From NCBI RefSeq assembly GCF_014926385.1, contig NZ_CP053291.1, positions 620,001-684,000 of the forward strand: a DNA stretch of 64,000 nt. The letters run 5' to 3'. Below, in pieces: positions 56,603 to 64,000 of the stretch (within the stretch, counting starts at the first letter, position 1; each line of letters starts with the position of its first letter). Made by a program: the position numbers and the translations under genes. The notes below the pieces were generated by a model. It was not told the origin of the DNA. It searched no databases and saw nothing but the letters and a program-made list of their open reading frames with translations. Source of the stretch: Trueperella pecoris. Lineage in GTDB: Bacteria > Actinomycetota > Actinomycetes > Actinomycetales > Actinomycetaceae.

Positions 56603-58073
56603 GGGTAGGTTCCAGGGGTCAATGCACTACTTTTTGGAGTGTGTTGAATGGTTGGTAGATCGCCGATTCGGCCTTATTCGCAGTCGTTTCGTGATCATGC
56701 GGTGGCCTTGGTTGCTTCTGGACGTTCGTGTGCAAGTGTTGCTCGTGAGTTGAAGGTTAATTGTCACTCGGTTCAGGTCTGGGCTCGTGGGGCGGGTTTA
56801 GTGTTGGTCCGTGGGCAGGGTGGGCCGGCGCAGGCTCGTGCGGCTGCTAGGGTACGGGTGTGGCAGTTGACGGCTGAGGGCTTGCCGGTTGCCGAGATCG
56901 CGAAACGGGTTGGTCATAGTCCGAACTGGGTTCGTGGGAAACAGGCTATGTTGGGGCCTATGGTTGAAGTTTTGCAACGGGGCCGTGTTGGTGGGGCCAC
57001 GGTCGTGGCCAGTGTTGACCGGGTTGGTAATGGCAGGGTTGGTCGAGGCCGGCGTATGACGCTTGAAGAGCGCGTGGCGATCGGGTTGGGGTTAGCTGAT
57101 GGTAAGTCGGCTCGGCAGATCGCTTTAAGTTTGGGGCGTAGTCCGTCATCGGTGACGCGTGAGATTAATCGTGGTGCTTTTCCTGATGGTTCTTATGATG
57201 CTCGCTGGGCTCATCAGTGCGCTCATCAGCGTCGTTCTCGTCCTAAGCCGGGCAAGCTTACTACCCATGTGGCGCTGCGTCAGAAGGTGGTTGAGCTGTT
57301 AAATAAGCGTTATTCTCCCCAGCAAATCAGTGTTCGTTTGCGTCATGATTATGGAGATGATCGGCAGATGCGTGTGTCTCATGAAACGATTTATCAGGCT
57401 TTGTATGTTCACGGGGGTGGGGCATTACGGCAAGAGCTTAAACGGGAGAAAGGACTGCGTTCGGGTCGTCAACGGCGTATTGCTCGTTCTGCTCTTGCTG
57501 GCACTCCCGGGCGCGGGCGTAAGACGTGGGTCGAGGGCGCTTCAATCGATTTGCGCCCCCACGAGGTCGATGGGCGCCTGACGCCAGGTCACTGGGAAGG
57601 AGATTTAATTATCGGTGGTGGTAAGGGCAAGCACACAGCGCTGATCACCCTAGTCGAGCGCTCTTCACGGTTTTTGCTGATCGCTCGTCTTGGGGTGAGC
57701 CATGATTCACCGACCGTGATTGAGAAACTGACCCAGATGGTTCAGACCTTGCCCAGTAAGGCCTTCTCCTCGATCACCTGGGATCAAGGTAGTGAGATGG
57801 CGCAGGTAGCCCAGTTCAAGGTCGATACCAATATCAAGGTCTACTTCGCTGACCCGCATAGCCCGTGGCAGCGTCCGTCGAATGAACGCCTGAATCGTGA
57901 TATTCGTGAATACTTCCCCAAGGGAACTAACTTCGCTGACATCACCGACGAGGAAGTCGCTTTCGTCCAAGACGAACTCAACGACCGAGCCCGAGTTGTC
58001 TTGAACGGAATGACCCCACGTGAGACACTGGCCGAGTTGTTAAAAAATGATGCATCGACCCCCTGAATCTCCC
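56603..58073 (+). mobile_element. Complete IS30-family insertion sequence
   Basis: About 1471 bp. Left end GGGTAGGTTCCAGGGGTCAA and right end (complement) GGGAGATTCAGGGGGTCGAT form imperfect inverted repeats extending into TGCA-x-x-A-TTTTT. A GC dinucleotide flanks both sides (56601-56602 and 58074-58075), a 2-bp duplication typical of IS30. Removing the element and one GC gives TAATCTGGCGTAGG, which occurs intact as the complement of 2248-2261. One complete transposase gene inside. Confidence 0.85.
56648..58066 (+). CDS. IS30-family DDE transposase
   Basis: 472 residues, intact, longer than typical IS30 transposases (about 340-440). N-terminal HTH (residues 15-45) and a second HTH (MTLEERVAIGLGLADGKSAR, then SLGRSPSSVTREINRG). 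The catalytic core has Asp in GHWEGDLIIGGGKGKH, Asp in SSITWDQGSEMAQVAQFKVD and Glu in DPHSPWQRPSNERLNRDIRE, the DD(33)E pattern. Its first 62 residues recur in the chimeric antitoxin at 20.0 kb. Nothing suggests inactivation. Confidence 0.95.
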   Translation: MVGRSPIRPYSQSFRDHAVALVASGRSCASVARELKVNCHSVQVWARGAGLVLVRGQGGPAQARAAARVRVWQLTAEGLPVAEIAKRVGHSPNWVRGKQAMLGPMVEVLQRGRVGGATVVASVDRVGNGRVGRGRRMTLEERVAIGLGLADGKSARQIALSLGRSPSSVTREINRGAFPDGSYDARWAHQCAHQRRSRPKPGKLTTHVALRQKVVELLNKRYSPQQISVRLRHDYGDDRQMRVSHETIYQALYVHGGGALRQELKREKGLRSGRQRRIARSALAGTPGRGRKTWVEGASIDLRPHEVDGRLTPGHWEGDLIIGGGKGKHTALITLVERSSRFLLIARLGVSHDSPTVIEKLTQMVQTLPSKAFSSITWDQGSEMAQVAQFKVDTNIKVYFADPHSPWQRPSNERLNRDIREYFPKGTNFADITDEEVAFVQDELNDRARVVLNGMTPRETLAELLKNDASTP

Positions 58074-58107
58074 GCGTAGGTTAATACAGCGCGGGTCAGC
58101 TTAGTGC
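58074..58107. repeat. Palindromic intergenic repeat, copy B right part
   Basis: GCGTAGGTTAATACAGCGCG then GGTCAGCTTAGTGC is the reverse complement of the unit seen at 2218-2250 (GCTGTATTAACCTACGC with an upstream AAGCTGGCCCGC-like part). It faces the left part across the IS30 element, so the two originally formed one stem-loop. Downstream to 58300 there are further hairpins (GGCCTGGGTCCGAGCCCAGG) and a CCACCTCAATCCAG direct repeat at about 58183-58210. Confidence 0.7.
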
Positions 58108-58300
58108 GGTTTCGGGGCCTGGGTCCGAGCCCAGGGGAACGCCGAGCCCGGGGGAGCGCCCGGCTAGGCCCCAGCGCCACCTCAATCCAGTCCACCTCAA
58201 TCCAGCCCGCTGCCTGCCGTCTCGAACCCGGGCTGTCAACGTGGCAAGTAGCACCCGCCCATCGCACGAAATTGTCGGAGGCGGGCAATAGACTGGAGGC

Positions 58301-58666
58301 ATGTCTACCGATCCTCATTCTGATCCCCAAGCGCCGGGCGGGCCGGGTCAGCCGGCTGCGCCGTCGTTGGCTCCTGAGTCGACGACTGCCACGTTGGAGC
58401 GCACGCGCGAAGCACACGAGCCTGGTGATGAGGATCGTTACGCGCATTATGTGCGCAAGGACCGCATCACGCAGTCGGCGGTTGAGGGCGGTCCCGTCGT
58501 TGCGTTGTGCGGAAAGGTGTGGACCCCGGTTCGTAACCCCGATCGTTATCCGATCTGTCCCACGTGTAAGGCGATCTACCAGAATATGGGTAAAGGCGGG
58601 GACGCTTGGCCCTTCGGCCCAAATCCGCCGGGCGGAAATGGTAACGGACAGGGCGGCGCCCAGTGA
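58301..58666 (+). CDS. DUF3039 family protein
   Basis: 121 residues from ATG 58301 (GGAGGC upstream). A Pro/Ala-rich leader, then DRYAHYVRKDRITQSAVEGG and VVALCGKVWTPVRNPDRYPI followed by CPTCKAIYQNMG. The Cys of ALCGK and the CxxC pair form a small zinc-knuckle-like site. DUF3039 is an actinobacterial family of unknown function. It is nearly always beside the helicase that follows; here the stop and the helicase start overlap (GTGA). Confidence 0.88.
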   Translation: MSTDPHSDPQAPGGPGQPAAPSLAPESTTATLERTREAHEPGDEDRYAHYVRKDRITQSAVEGGPVVALCGKVWTPVRNPDRYPICPTCKAIYQNMGKGGDAWPFGPNPPGGNGNGQGGAQ

Positions 58667-60441
58667 GCGCCCGCTCACACCACAACCCGCAGTCTGTCTC
58701 AGTATCCGCAGCCCAGAATCTTCCTCCCGTTTATCCGCAGCGTGCTGCGTGGGGAACGGCTGGGTCTTTGCGTGCTTGGCAGGCTGAGGCGCTGGGCAAG
58801 TATCTCGACACGATGCCGCGGGATTTTCTCGCGGTCGCAACCCCCGGTGCGGGTAAGACTACTTTTGCCCTACGTGTCGCCACCGAGCTCATGTCTCGCA
58901 AGGTCGTGTCAGATGTGACTGTTGTATGCCCCACCGAGCACCTGAAATATCAGTGGGCTGAGGCGGCCGCGCGAGTCGGCCTCAAACTCGATCCCGACTT
59001 TTCCAACTCCCAGGGCAGCTTAGGTGCCTCCTTCAACGGTGCTTGCGTCACCTATGCCCAGGTGGCCCGCGCGCCGCTTTTCCATCGGCATCGCACGTCG
59101 GCCCGTTCGACGCTCGTCATCTTGGACGAGATCCATCACGGCGGTGACGCGCTGAGCTGGGGCGATGGGATTCGGGTTGCTTTTGAGCCGGCTAAGAAGC
59201 GCCTGTCGCTCACGGGAACGCCCTTCCGCTCTGACTCGGCGGCGATTCCTTTCGTCACCTACGAGCCCGACGCGGACGGGGTTCCGCGGTCGAAGGCTGA
59301 CTATTCCTATGGCTACGGGGAGGCATTGGCCGATAGCGTCGTCCGCCCGGTGATGTTCATGTCCTACACGGGCAACATGCAGTGGCAGACCAAGCACGGC
59401 GATGTGGTTAGTGCCCAGCTTGGCGAAGAAATGACGAAGGACATGGAGGCCCAGGCTTGGCGCACGGCTCTCAACCCGGATGGCGATTGGATGAAGGCCG
59501 TGCTTGGCGCGGCAGACGATCGTCTCACCGTGGTCCGTCAGGGAATTCCCGACGCCGGTGGCCTCGTCATCGCCACGGATCACAAGACTGCTCGCGCCTA
59601 CGCTGATCTCTTGGCTCAGATCAGCGGTGAAGAACCGACTGTGATTCTTTCGGACGACGAGCGCGCCTCGGATCGCATTGCCGACTACTCGGCGGGGACG
59701 TCGCGATGGATGGTTGCTGTGCGTATGGTGTCGGAGGGCGTGGACGTTCCGCGTTTGTCGGTGGGCGTTTATGCCACCTCCACCTCCACGCCGCTTTTCT
59801 TTGCCCAGGTGATTGGGCGTTTTGTGCGCTCGCGTTCGCGTGGGGAGACGGCGTCGGTATTCCTGCCCTCGGTACCCCACCTGCTGACGCTCGCGGGTGA
59901 GCTGGAGAAGCAGCGCGATCATGCTTTGTACGTTCCTTCCGCCGATGAGGATCAGTTGGATGACGATCTGATCGCTGCGGCGAATCGTGAAGAAAAGGCC
60001 TCCGACGATCTGGTCGGCGTGGGCTACACGGCGTTGTCCGCGGATGCGACGTTTGACAGGGTCGTCTTCGACGGCGACGATTTCGGTTCGTGGGCTGCCG
60101 TCGGCTCCGAGGAGGAAGCCGACTTCCTCGGCATTCCTGGCCTGCTAGAGCCAGACCAGGTGGCCACGCTTTTGCGCGAGCGCCAAGCGGAACAGCAGAA
60201 GAACTCCGGTAAGAAGACTGAGGCTCGTACAACCGTGATGGATTCACGACGCCGTCGCGAGGCTCGTAAGCAACTGTCCAGTTTGGTTGCTGCTTACGCT
60301 GCCAAGACCCAGCGCCCGCACGCGATGATTCACACTGATCTGCGGAGGGCATGCGGCGGACCTGAGGTTGCGAGGGCCTCGCTCGAGGAAGTAGAAGCAA
60401 GGATCTTGAAGATCCAAAAGTGGTTTGTGGGGCGTAGTTAG
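58663..60441 (+). CDS. SF2 DEAD/DEAH-box helicase (actinobacterial, DUF3039-linked)
   Basis: 592 residues, GTG 58663. Q-like start SLRAWQAEALGKYLD, Walker A ATPGAGKTTFALRV, motif II LVILDEIHHGGDALSWGDGI (DEIH), motif III LSLTGTPFRSDS, IV-V GLVIATDHKTARAYADLLAQ and VRMVSEGVDVPRLSVGVYAT, motif VI FAQVIGRFVRSRSRGET. C-terminal helices with charged repeats follow. Role in RNA or DNA metabolism is not known. Ends at a bidirectional terminator shared with pncB. Confidence 0.9.
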   Translation: MSARSHHNPQSVSVSAAQNLPPVYPQRAAWGTAGSLRAWQAEALGKYLDTMPRDFLAVATPGAGKTTFALRVATELMSRKVVSDVTVVCPTEHLKYQWAEAAARVGLKLDPDFSNSQGSLGASFNGACVTYAQVARAPLFHRHRTSARSTLVILDEIHHGGDALSWGDGIRVAFEPAKKRLSLTGTPFRSDSAAIPFVTYEPDADGVPRSKADYSYGYGEALADSVVRPVMFMSYTGNMQWQTKHGDVVSAQLGEEMTKDMEAQAWRTALNPDGDWMKAVLGAADDRLTVVRQGIPDAGGLVIATDHKTARAYADLLAQISGEEPTVILSDDERASDRIADYSAGTSRWMVAVRMVSEGVDVPRLSVGVYATSTSTPLFFAQVIGRFVRSRSRGETASVFLPSVPHLLTLAGELEKQRDHALYVPSADEDQLDDDLIAAANREEKASDDLVGVGYTALSADATFDRVVFDGDDFGSWAAVGSEEEADFLGIPGLLEPDQVATLLRERQAEQQKNSGKKTEARTTVMDSRRRREARKQLSSLVAAYAAKTQRPHAMIHTDLRRACGGPEVARASLEEVEARILKIQKWFVGRS

Positions 60442-60451
60442 AGACGCCGAA

Positions 60452-60487
60452 AAACGTGCCCGCCGTTGCCTCGCGGCGGGCACGTTT
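60452..60487. terminator. Bidirectional terminator between helicase and pncB
   Basis: AAACGTGCCCGCCG and CGGCGGGCACGTTT form a 14-bp perfect stem with an eight-base loop. It carries A/T runs on both sides and lies between convergent genes. Confidence 0.88.
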
Positions 60488-60490
60488 GCG

Positions 60491-61846
60491 TTAGTTGTCG
60501 CTTTCGAAGATGTCGATCATGGTGGTCGGCAGAGCCGGGTCTCCCTCGGAGAGACGCCAGGCCGGGTAGGGCAGCGCCGCACGGGAGTTGCGGTGTTGCT
60601 GGGCAGCGTGGGCGAGGGAGCTACGTGCAATGTATTCGTCGGCAACAACGCCACCTTCGATGAACTTGACCTGGAGCGGGCGGGCGTCCCTGTCCTCGAG
60701 ATAGGCTAGGCCTTGCTCCCAGCTTGCGGCTGAGACCACGAGTTCGCCGGTTGCACGGCCAGTCTCATCATGCGTGCGGCCCGCCACTTTGAGACCGCCG
60801 ACGGAGCCCTTCGAATCGGAGCGCTTGGCCACTTCCTGCATCGTGCCGTCCGAACGCTCACGCGAGACGAGCTTGTAGACGAGCTGGGCGGTGGGCTGTC
60901 CAGAGCCGGTGACCAGGCGTGTGCCCACACCGTAGGAATCGACGGGCGCGGCGTTGAGCGCTGCGATGGCGTACTCGTCCAGATCCGAGGTGACCGTGAT
61001 CTTGGTGGAGGTTGCCCCCATGTCGTCGAGTTGCTTGCGCACCTTAAACGCCTGTGCCACGAGGTCGCCCGAATCGAGGCGGATCGCGCCGAGCTCTCCG
61101 CCTGCCTCTCGCGCGACCTTGACGGCCAGTTCGACGCCGCGTTCGACGTTGTAGGTGTCAACAAGTAGCGTCGTATCCGTTCCCATCGTTGCCAGTTGGG
61201 CGCGGAATGCCGCCTCCTCGGTGTCATGCAGGAGTGTGAAGGAGTGCGCTGCGGTTCCGATCGGCTTGATGCCGTACAGCCGTGCGGCTTCCAGATCCGA
61301 GGTGCCCACGAAGCCTCCGATGACGGCGGCGCGTGCGGCGGCGACGGCCGACCATTCATGGGTGCGGCGCGCCCCCATGTCCAGACACGGGCGGTCATGC
61401 GCCGCGATCGTCATGCGAGAGGCCGCGGTTGCCACGGCCGAGTCGTAGTTGAGGATTGACAGGAGAACGGTTTCCAGTAGGACCGCCTCGGCGAAGGTTC
61501 CCACCACGGTCATAATGGGGGAGCCGGGGAAGTAGATTTCGCCCTCGCGATAGCCGTAGATGTCGCCAGTGAACGTGTAATCGGCCAGCCACTGCAAGGT
61601 GTCTTCCGAAACAATGTTGGCTTGGCGCAGGTAGTCAATTTCTGCCTCGGTAAAGCGGAAATTCTGCACGGCCTCGAGCGCGCGGCCCACGCCCGCCACC
61701 ACACCGTAGCGGCGGTGGCCGGGAAGCCTACGGCCGAAGACCTCGAAAACTGAGCGACGATGAGCCGTTCCTGACTTCATCGCCGAGTCGATCATCGTCA
61801 ATTCATACATATCTGTGAGCAGAGCAGTGCTCGTAAAATTCGTCAT
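60491..61846 (-). CDS. pncB: Nicotinate phosphoribosyltransferase
   Basis: 451 residues from ATG 61846. ALLTDMYELTMIDSAMKSGT at the N-terminus, DYTFTGDIYGYREGEIYFPG, ARRTHEWSAVAAARAAVIGG, the ligand-binding SFTLLHD with GTAAHS before it, LIRLDSGD-like GAIRLDSGDLVAQAFKVRKQ and the YGVGTRLVTG phosphate loop. Makes NaMN from nicotinate and PRPP; complements nadE. Divergent from clpS, the same order as in mycobacteria (Rv1330c-Rv1331). Confidence 0.95.
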   Translation of the reverse strand: MTNFTSTALLTDMYELTMIDSAMKSGTAHRRSVFEVFGRRLPGHRRYGVVAGVGRALEAVQNFRFTEAEIDYLRQANIVSEDTLQWLADYTFTGDIYGYREGEIYFPGSPIMTVVGTFAEAVLLETVLLSILNYDSAVATAASRMTIAAHDRPCLDMGARRTHEWSAVAAARAAVIGGFVGTSDLEAARLYGIKPIGTAAHSFTLLHDTEEAAFRAQLATMGTDTTLLVDTYNVERGVELAVKVAREAGGELGAIRLDSGDLVAQAFKVRKQLDDMGATSTKITVTSDLDEYAIAALNAAPVDSYGVGTRLVTGSGQPTAQLVYKLVSRERSDGTMQEVAKRSDSKGSVGGLKVAGRTHDETGRATGELVVSAASWEQGLAYLEDRDARPLQVKFIEGGVVADEYIARSSLAHAAQQHRNSRAALPYPAWRLSEGDPALPTTMIDIFESDN

Positions 61847-61952
61847 AGTCTAACGGTATCTCTCCGCTCCGACGCTTTTCCAAACTTGGCCGGTCTTGTG
61901 GAAACAACGCCCAAAGGTCCCACGCTGGTCTAACATGGGAAATGTGCAGTTC

Positions 61953-62237
61953 ATGAGCGAGTCGAGTATGCCAAGTCCAGCCGAGAGCCCTGTTGAGGCT
62001 CCTACCTCCGGCTGGCAGACGGTGGTGCACAACGATCCGGTCAATCTCATGACATACGTTCAATGGGTCTTCGAATCCTACTTTGGCATGGACCCGGGCA
62101 CGGCGTTTAAGAAGATGATGCAGGTCCACCACGATGGGCGAGCCGTTGTCTCTGCTGGTCAACGCGAACAGATGGAAAAAGATGCCCAAGCGTTGCACGC
62201 CTATGGGCTGTGGGCAACGATCGAGGAACTGCGATGA
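61953..62237 (+). CDS. clpS: ATP-dependent Clp protease adaptor ClpS
   Basis: ATG 61953 gives 94 residues; ATG 61935 would add six. A TCTAACAT at about 61929-61936 may be the -10 box, favouring the later start. TVVHNDPVNLMTYVQWVFES holds the N-end-rule pocket (NDPVN-x-M) and FGMDPGTAFKKMMQVHHDGR the second helix pair. Delivers N-degron substrates to ClpAP/ClpC. Stop overlaps the next start (ATGA). Confidence 0.93.
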   Translation: MSESSMPSPAESPVEAPTSGWQTVVHNDPVNLMTYVQWVFESYFGMDPGTAFKKMMQVHHDGRAVVSAGQREQMEKDAQALHAYGLWATIEELR

Positions 62238-62908
62238 TGGCTTTCTTGGTCGCCCGAGGCGGCTACCGCGCACAAGCTAACGATCAGGAGAGGGCGATGC
62301 TGGCCTCCCTTGCCCGCGACGTGGTGGTGCTGCTCGGCTCCGACGTCGAACACGAGGCCGAACGACGTGCGCAGAGCGTGGATCCGGACGATCCGCTTGC
62401 GGCCCTAGAAGCCGACGTCGCCGACATCGCCGAGGCGATCGCCACCGAACACGAGCCACACACCCAAGCCCCGTACGACAAGGCGATTGATCGCCTGTTG
62501 CCGGACATGAGCGAAGACCCGGATGAGGCTGACAAGCTTCGTGACCTGACAGAGACCTCCGTCGCGTCTCAGAAGATCGAAAATCTTGTCACGCTGTACC
62601 AGGGGCTCGACGGCGTCGCGCCCGGAAGTAGCGACATCTACGTGCCGAATGACGAAGCCGGCGTGTGGCTGAGTGCCCTCAATGACATTCGTCTCGTCCT
62701 GGCTGCCCGCCTCGATATCAACGACGACGAATCGGCAGACGCCGTCTACGAGCGTGCGGGACTCTTTACCGGCTCGCGCTCGCGGGAAGCGGACGATTTG
62801 CCAGAAATCGAAACGGCGGATGACATGCTCGCCGTCCTCTACGCGATGACTACCTGGTGGCAGGATTCACTGATTACAGCGGTGAGGAACAAAGCGCTAC
62901 GCGGGTAG
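62234..62908 (+). CDS. DUF2017 family protein
   Basis: ATG 62234 overlapping the clpS stop; a longer frame begins within clpS. 224 residues, acidic, with [20 protein letters not shown], long helices and [20 protein letters not shown], then [20 protein letters not shown]. This is the DUF2017 order found after clpS in actinobacteria. Function unknown, probably soluble and linked to ClpS by position. Confidence 0.88.
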   Translation: MMAFLVARGGYRAQANDQERAMLASLARDVVVLLGSDVEHEAERRAQSVDPDDPLAALEADVADIAEAIATEHEPHTQAPYDKAIDRLLPDMSEDPDEADKLRDLTETSVASQKIENLVTLYQGLDGVAPGSSDIYVPNDEAGVWLSALNDIRLVLAARLDINDDESADAVYERAGLFTGSRSREADDLPEIETADDMLAVLYAMTTWWQDSLITAVRNKALRG

Positions 62909-62918
62909 CATTCGAAGC

Positions 62919-63737
62919 ATGAACGATTCACCCATTGGTGTGTTCGACTCCGGCGTGGGCGGCTTGACGGTCGCCCGTGCCATCATAGATCAGCTCCCAG
63001 GTGAGTCCATTACCTACATCGGAGATACAGCGAATAATCCGTATGGACCGCGCCCGATCGCACAGGTACGCGAGCTAGCCCTAGGCATCATGGATGAACT
63101 CGTTGAATCGGGCGTGAAGATGCTGGTCATTGCGTGTAATTCGGCATCTGCTGCCGTCCTCCACGACGCTCGCGAGCGCTACACCGTCGCCGAGGGGATT
63201 CCCGTGGTGGAGGTTATCCACCCGGCGGTTCGTGGCGCCGCCCGAGTGACGAACAAGGATCGCATCGGAATTATCGGCACGCAGGCGACCATCGAGTCGG
63301 GGGCTTACGAGGATGCCTTTTCGGTGATTCCGCGAATCTCCGTGACATCACAGGCGGCTCCGCGTTTCGTCGAATTCGCTGAGAAGGGTATCACCACCGG
63401 ACAGGAGCTGTTGGCGGTGGCCCAAGAGTATCTGGCGCCAATTAAGGAAGCGGACGTGGACACGCTCATCTTGGGGTGCACGCATTACCCGTTGCTCGCC
63501 GGCGTCATCAGCTACGTGATGGGCGACGACGTCGCGCTGGTCTCGTCCGCCGAGGAAACGGCCCGCGACGTGTACCGCGAGCTCACCGCGCACGATCTCC
63601 TTCGCGATCCAGATGCGCCGGCGCCCGTCCATACGTTCCTCTCGACGGGTGACGCCGCCGAGTTCCAAAAACTTGCACGCCGTTTCCTCGGTCCGGAGGT
63701 CACGAGGGTCCATCAGCTCGAGGGGGGAGCGAAGTGA
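62919..63737 (+). CDS. murI: Glutamate racemase
   Basis: 272 residues, ATG 62919. [17 protein letters not shown] start, [14 protein letters not shown], catalytic Cys in [12 protein letters not shown] and second Cys in [11 protein letters not shown], with [13 protein letters not shown] between. Supplies D-glutamate for peptidoglycan. Overlaps the next gene by GTGA, as in mycobacteria (Rv1338-Rv1339). Confidence 0.96.
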   Translation: MNDSPIGVFDSGVGGLTVARAIIDQLPGESITYIGDTANNPYGPRPIAQVRELALGIMDELVESGVKMLVIACNSASAAVLHDARERYTVAEGIPVVEVIHPAVRGAARVTNKDRIGIIGTQATIESGAYEDAFSVIPRISVTSQAAPRFVEFAEKGITTGQELLAVAQEYLAPIKEADVDTLILGCTHYPLLAGVISYVMGDDVALVSSAEETARDVYRELTAHDLLRDPDAPAPVHTFLSTGDAAEFQKLARRFLGPEVTRVHQLEGGAK

Positions 63738-64000
63738 AACTGACGATTATTGGTTGTTCGGGATCGATGTCGGGAAAGGACTCTCCGGCGTCGTCCTACC
63801 TGCTCCAGGCTCACGGGCCTGACGAGGCGGGAAATGACCGCACGTGGTCCATCATCCTTGATTTCGGGCCGGGCGCGATGGGGCATTTGTTGCGCTACGC
63901 CGATCCGGCGCGCATCGACGGCATGTTCCTGTCTCATCTGCACGCCGATCACTGCGTGGATATCGTGGGCATGCAGGTTTATCGGCGCTGGTATCCCGAG
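63734..64000 (+). CDS. Rv1339-like metallo-beta-lactamase-fold hydrolase (3' end outside window)
   Basis: GTG 63734 overlapping murI. The visible 89 residues read [20 protein letters not shown] followed by SYLL, then [20 protein letters not shown] and the metal site [20 protein letters not shown] (HxHxDH). The GCSGS-x-x-x-x-DSPAS start is that of mycobacterial Rv1339, an atypical cyclic-AMP phosphodiesterase, which also follows murI. The gene is cut by the window end. Confidence 0.85.
   Translation, partial: MKLTIIGCSGSMSGKDSPASSYLLQAHGPDEAGNDRTWSIILDFGPGAMGHLLRYADPARIDGMFLSHLHADHCVDIVGMQVYRRWYPE

Overview
The window comes from a high-GC actinomycete, most likely a member of the Actinomycetaceae close to Trueperella/Arcanobacterium. 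This rests on the 16S sequence as I remember that group and on actinobacterial synteny: a tad pilus locus, then prfB-ftsE-ftsX-M23 peptidase-smpB-ssrA; pncB next to clpS-DUF2017-murI-Rv1339-like; and DUF3039 with a helicase. No database search was run.

Layout. 1-2.15 kb: C-terminal part of an AdnAB-type helicase-nuclease. 2.2-4.4 kb: prophage head-gene remnant with an intact minor-capsid/toxin fusion, a candidate immunity gene, a scaffold gene and a broken major capsid gene. 4.4-5.4 kb: an APH-fold protein lacking a metal-binding Asp. 5.5-10.0 kb: tad/Flp pilus operon. 10.0-15.6 kb: prfB, ftsEX with its LytM-type hydrolase, smpB and a HAD phosphatase. 15.7-17.5 kb: an S66 peptidase and a P-loop kinase-like gene. 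17.56-17.94 kb: tmRNA. 18-22.3 kb: an island of acquired and rearranged DNA, with iteron-like repeats, an AT-richer MFS gene, an IS30 fragment fused in frame to a ribbon-helix-helix antitoxin, its toxin, and an EcsC-UvrA chimera.

23.0-27.5 kb: a thiamine salvage operon under a TPP riboswitch (thiD-tenA fusion, MFS carrier, thiM, thiE). 27.9-30.2 kb: small genes and a frameshifted M20 hydrolase. 30.7-35.8 kb: a complete 16S-23S-5S rRNA operon without spacer tRNAs. 35.9-42.6 kb: a block of decaying genes (PLP enzyme, unknown protein, DUF4300 lipoprotein split by an IS110 element, PepSY protein, and a sensor kinase/response regulator pair).

42.8-47.6 kb: a 1618-residue cell-wall subtilase with an LSHTG sorting signal. 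47.7-50.3 kb: EcsC, two GNATs and a nitroreductase. 50.4-52.3 kb: a heavily mutated LPHTG-anchored nucleotidase. 52.4-56.4 kb: nadE, satD facing a membrane gene across a palindrome, an AspT/YidE-type transporter and an HU protein. 56.5-58.1 kb: an intact IS30 element inside a palindromic intergenic repeat that also occurs at 2.2 kb. 58.3-64 kb: DUF3039-helicase, pncB, clpS, DUF2017, murI and the start of an Rv1339-like metallo-beta-lactamase-fold gene.

The genome looks like that of a host-associated organism in ongoing decay. Housekeeping genes are intact, while surface, sensory and catabolic genes are frameshifted or carry IS insertions. The most unusual items are the phage-capsid toxin with its immunity candidate, the IS30-antitoxin fusion, and the IS30 target palindrome whose empty site can be rebuilt from the sequence.
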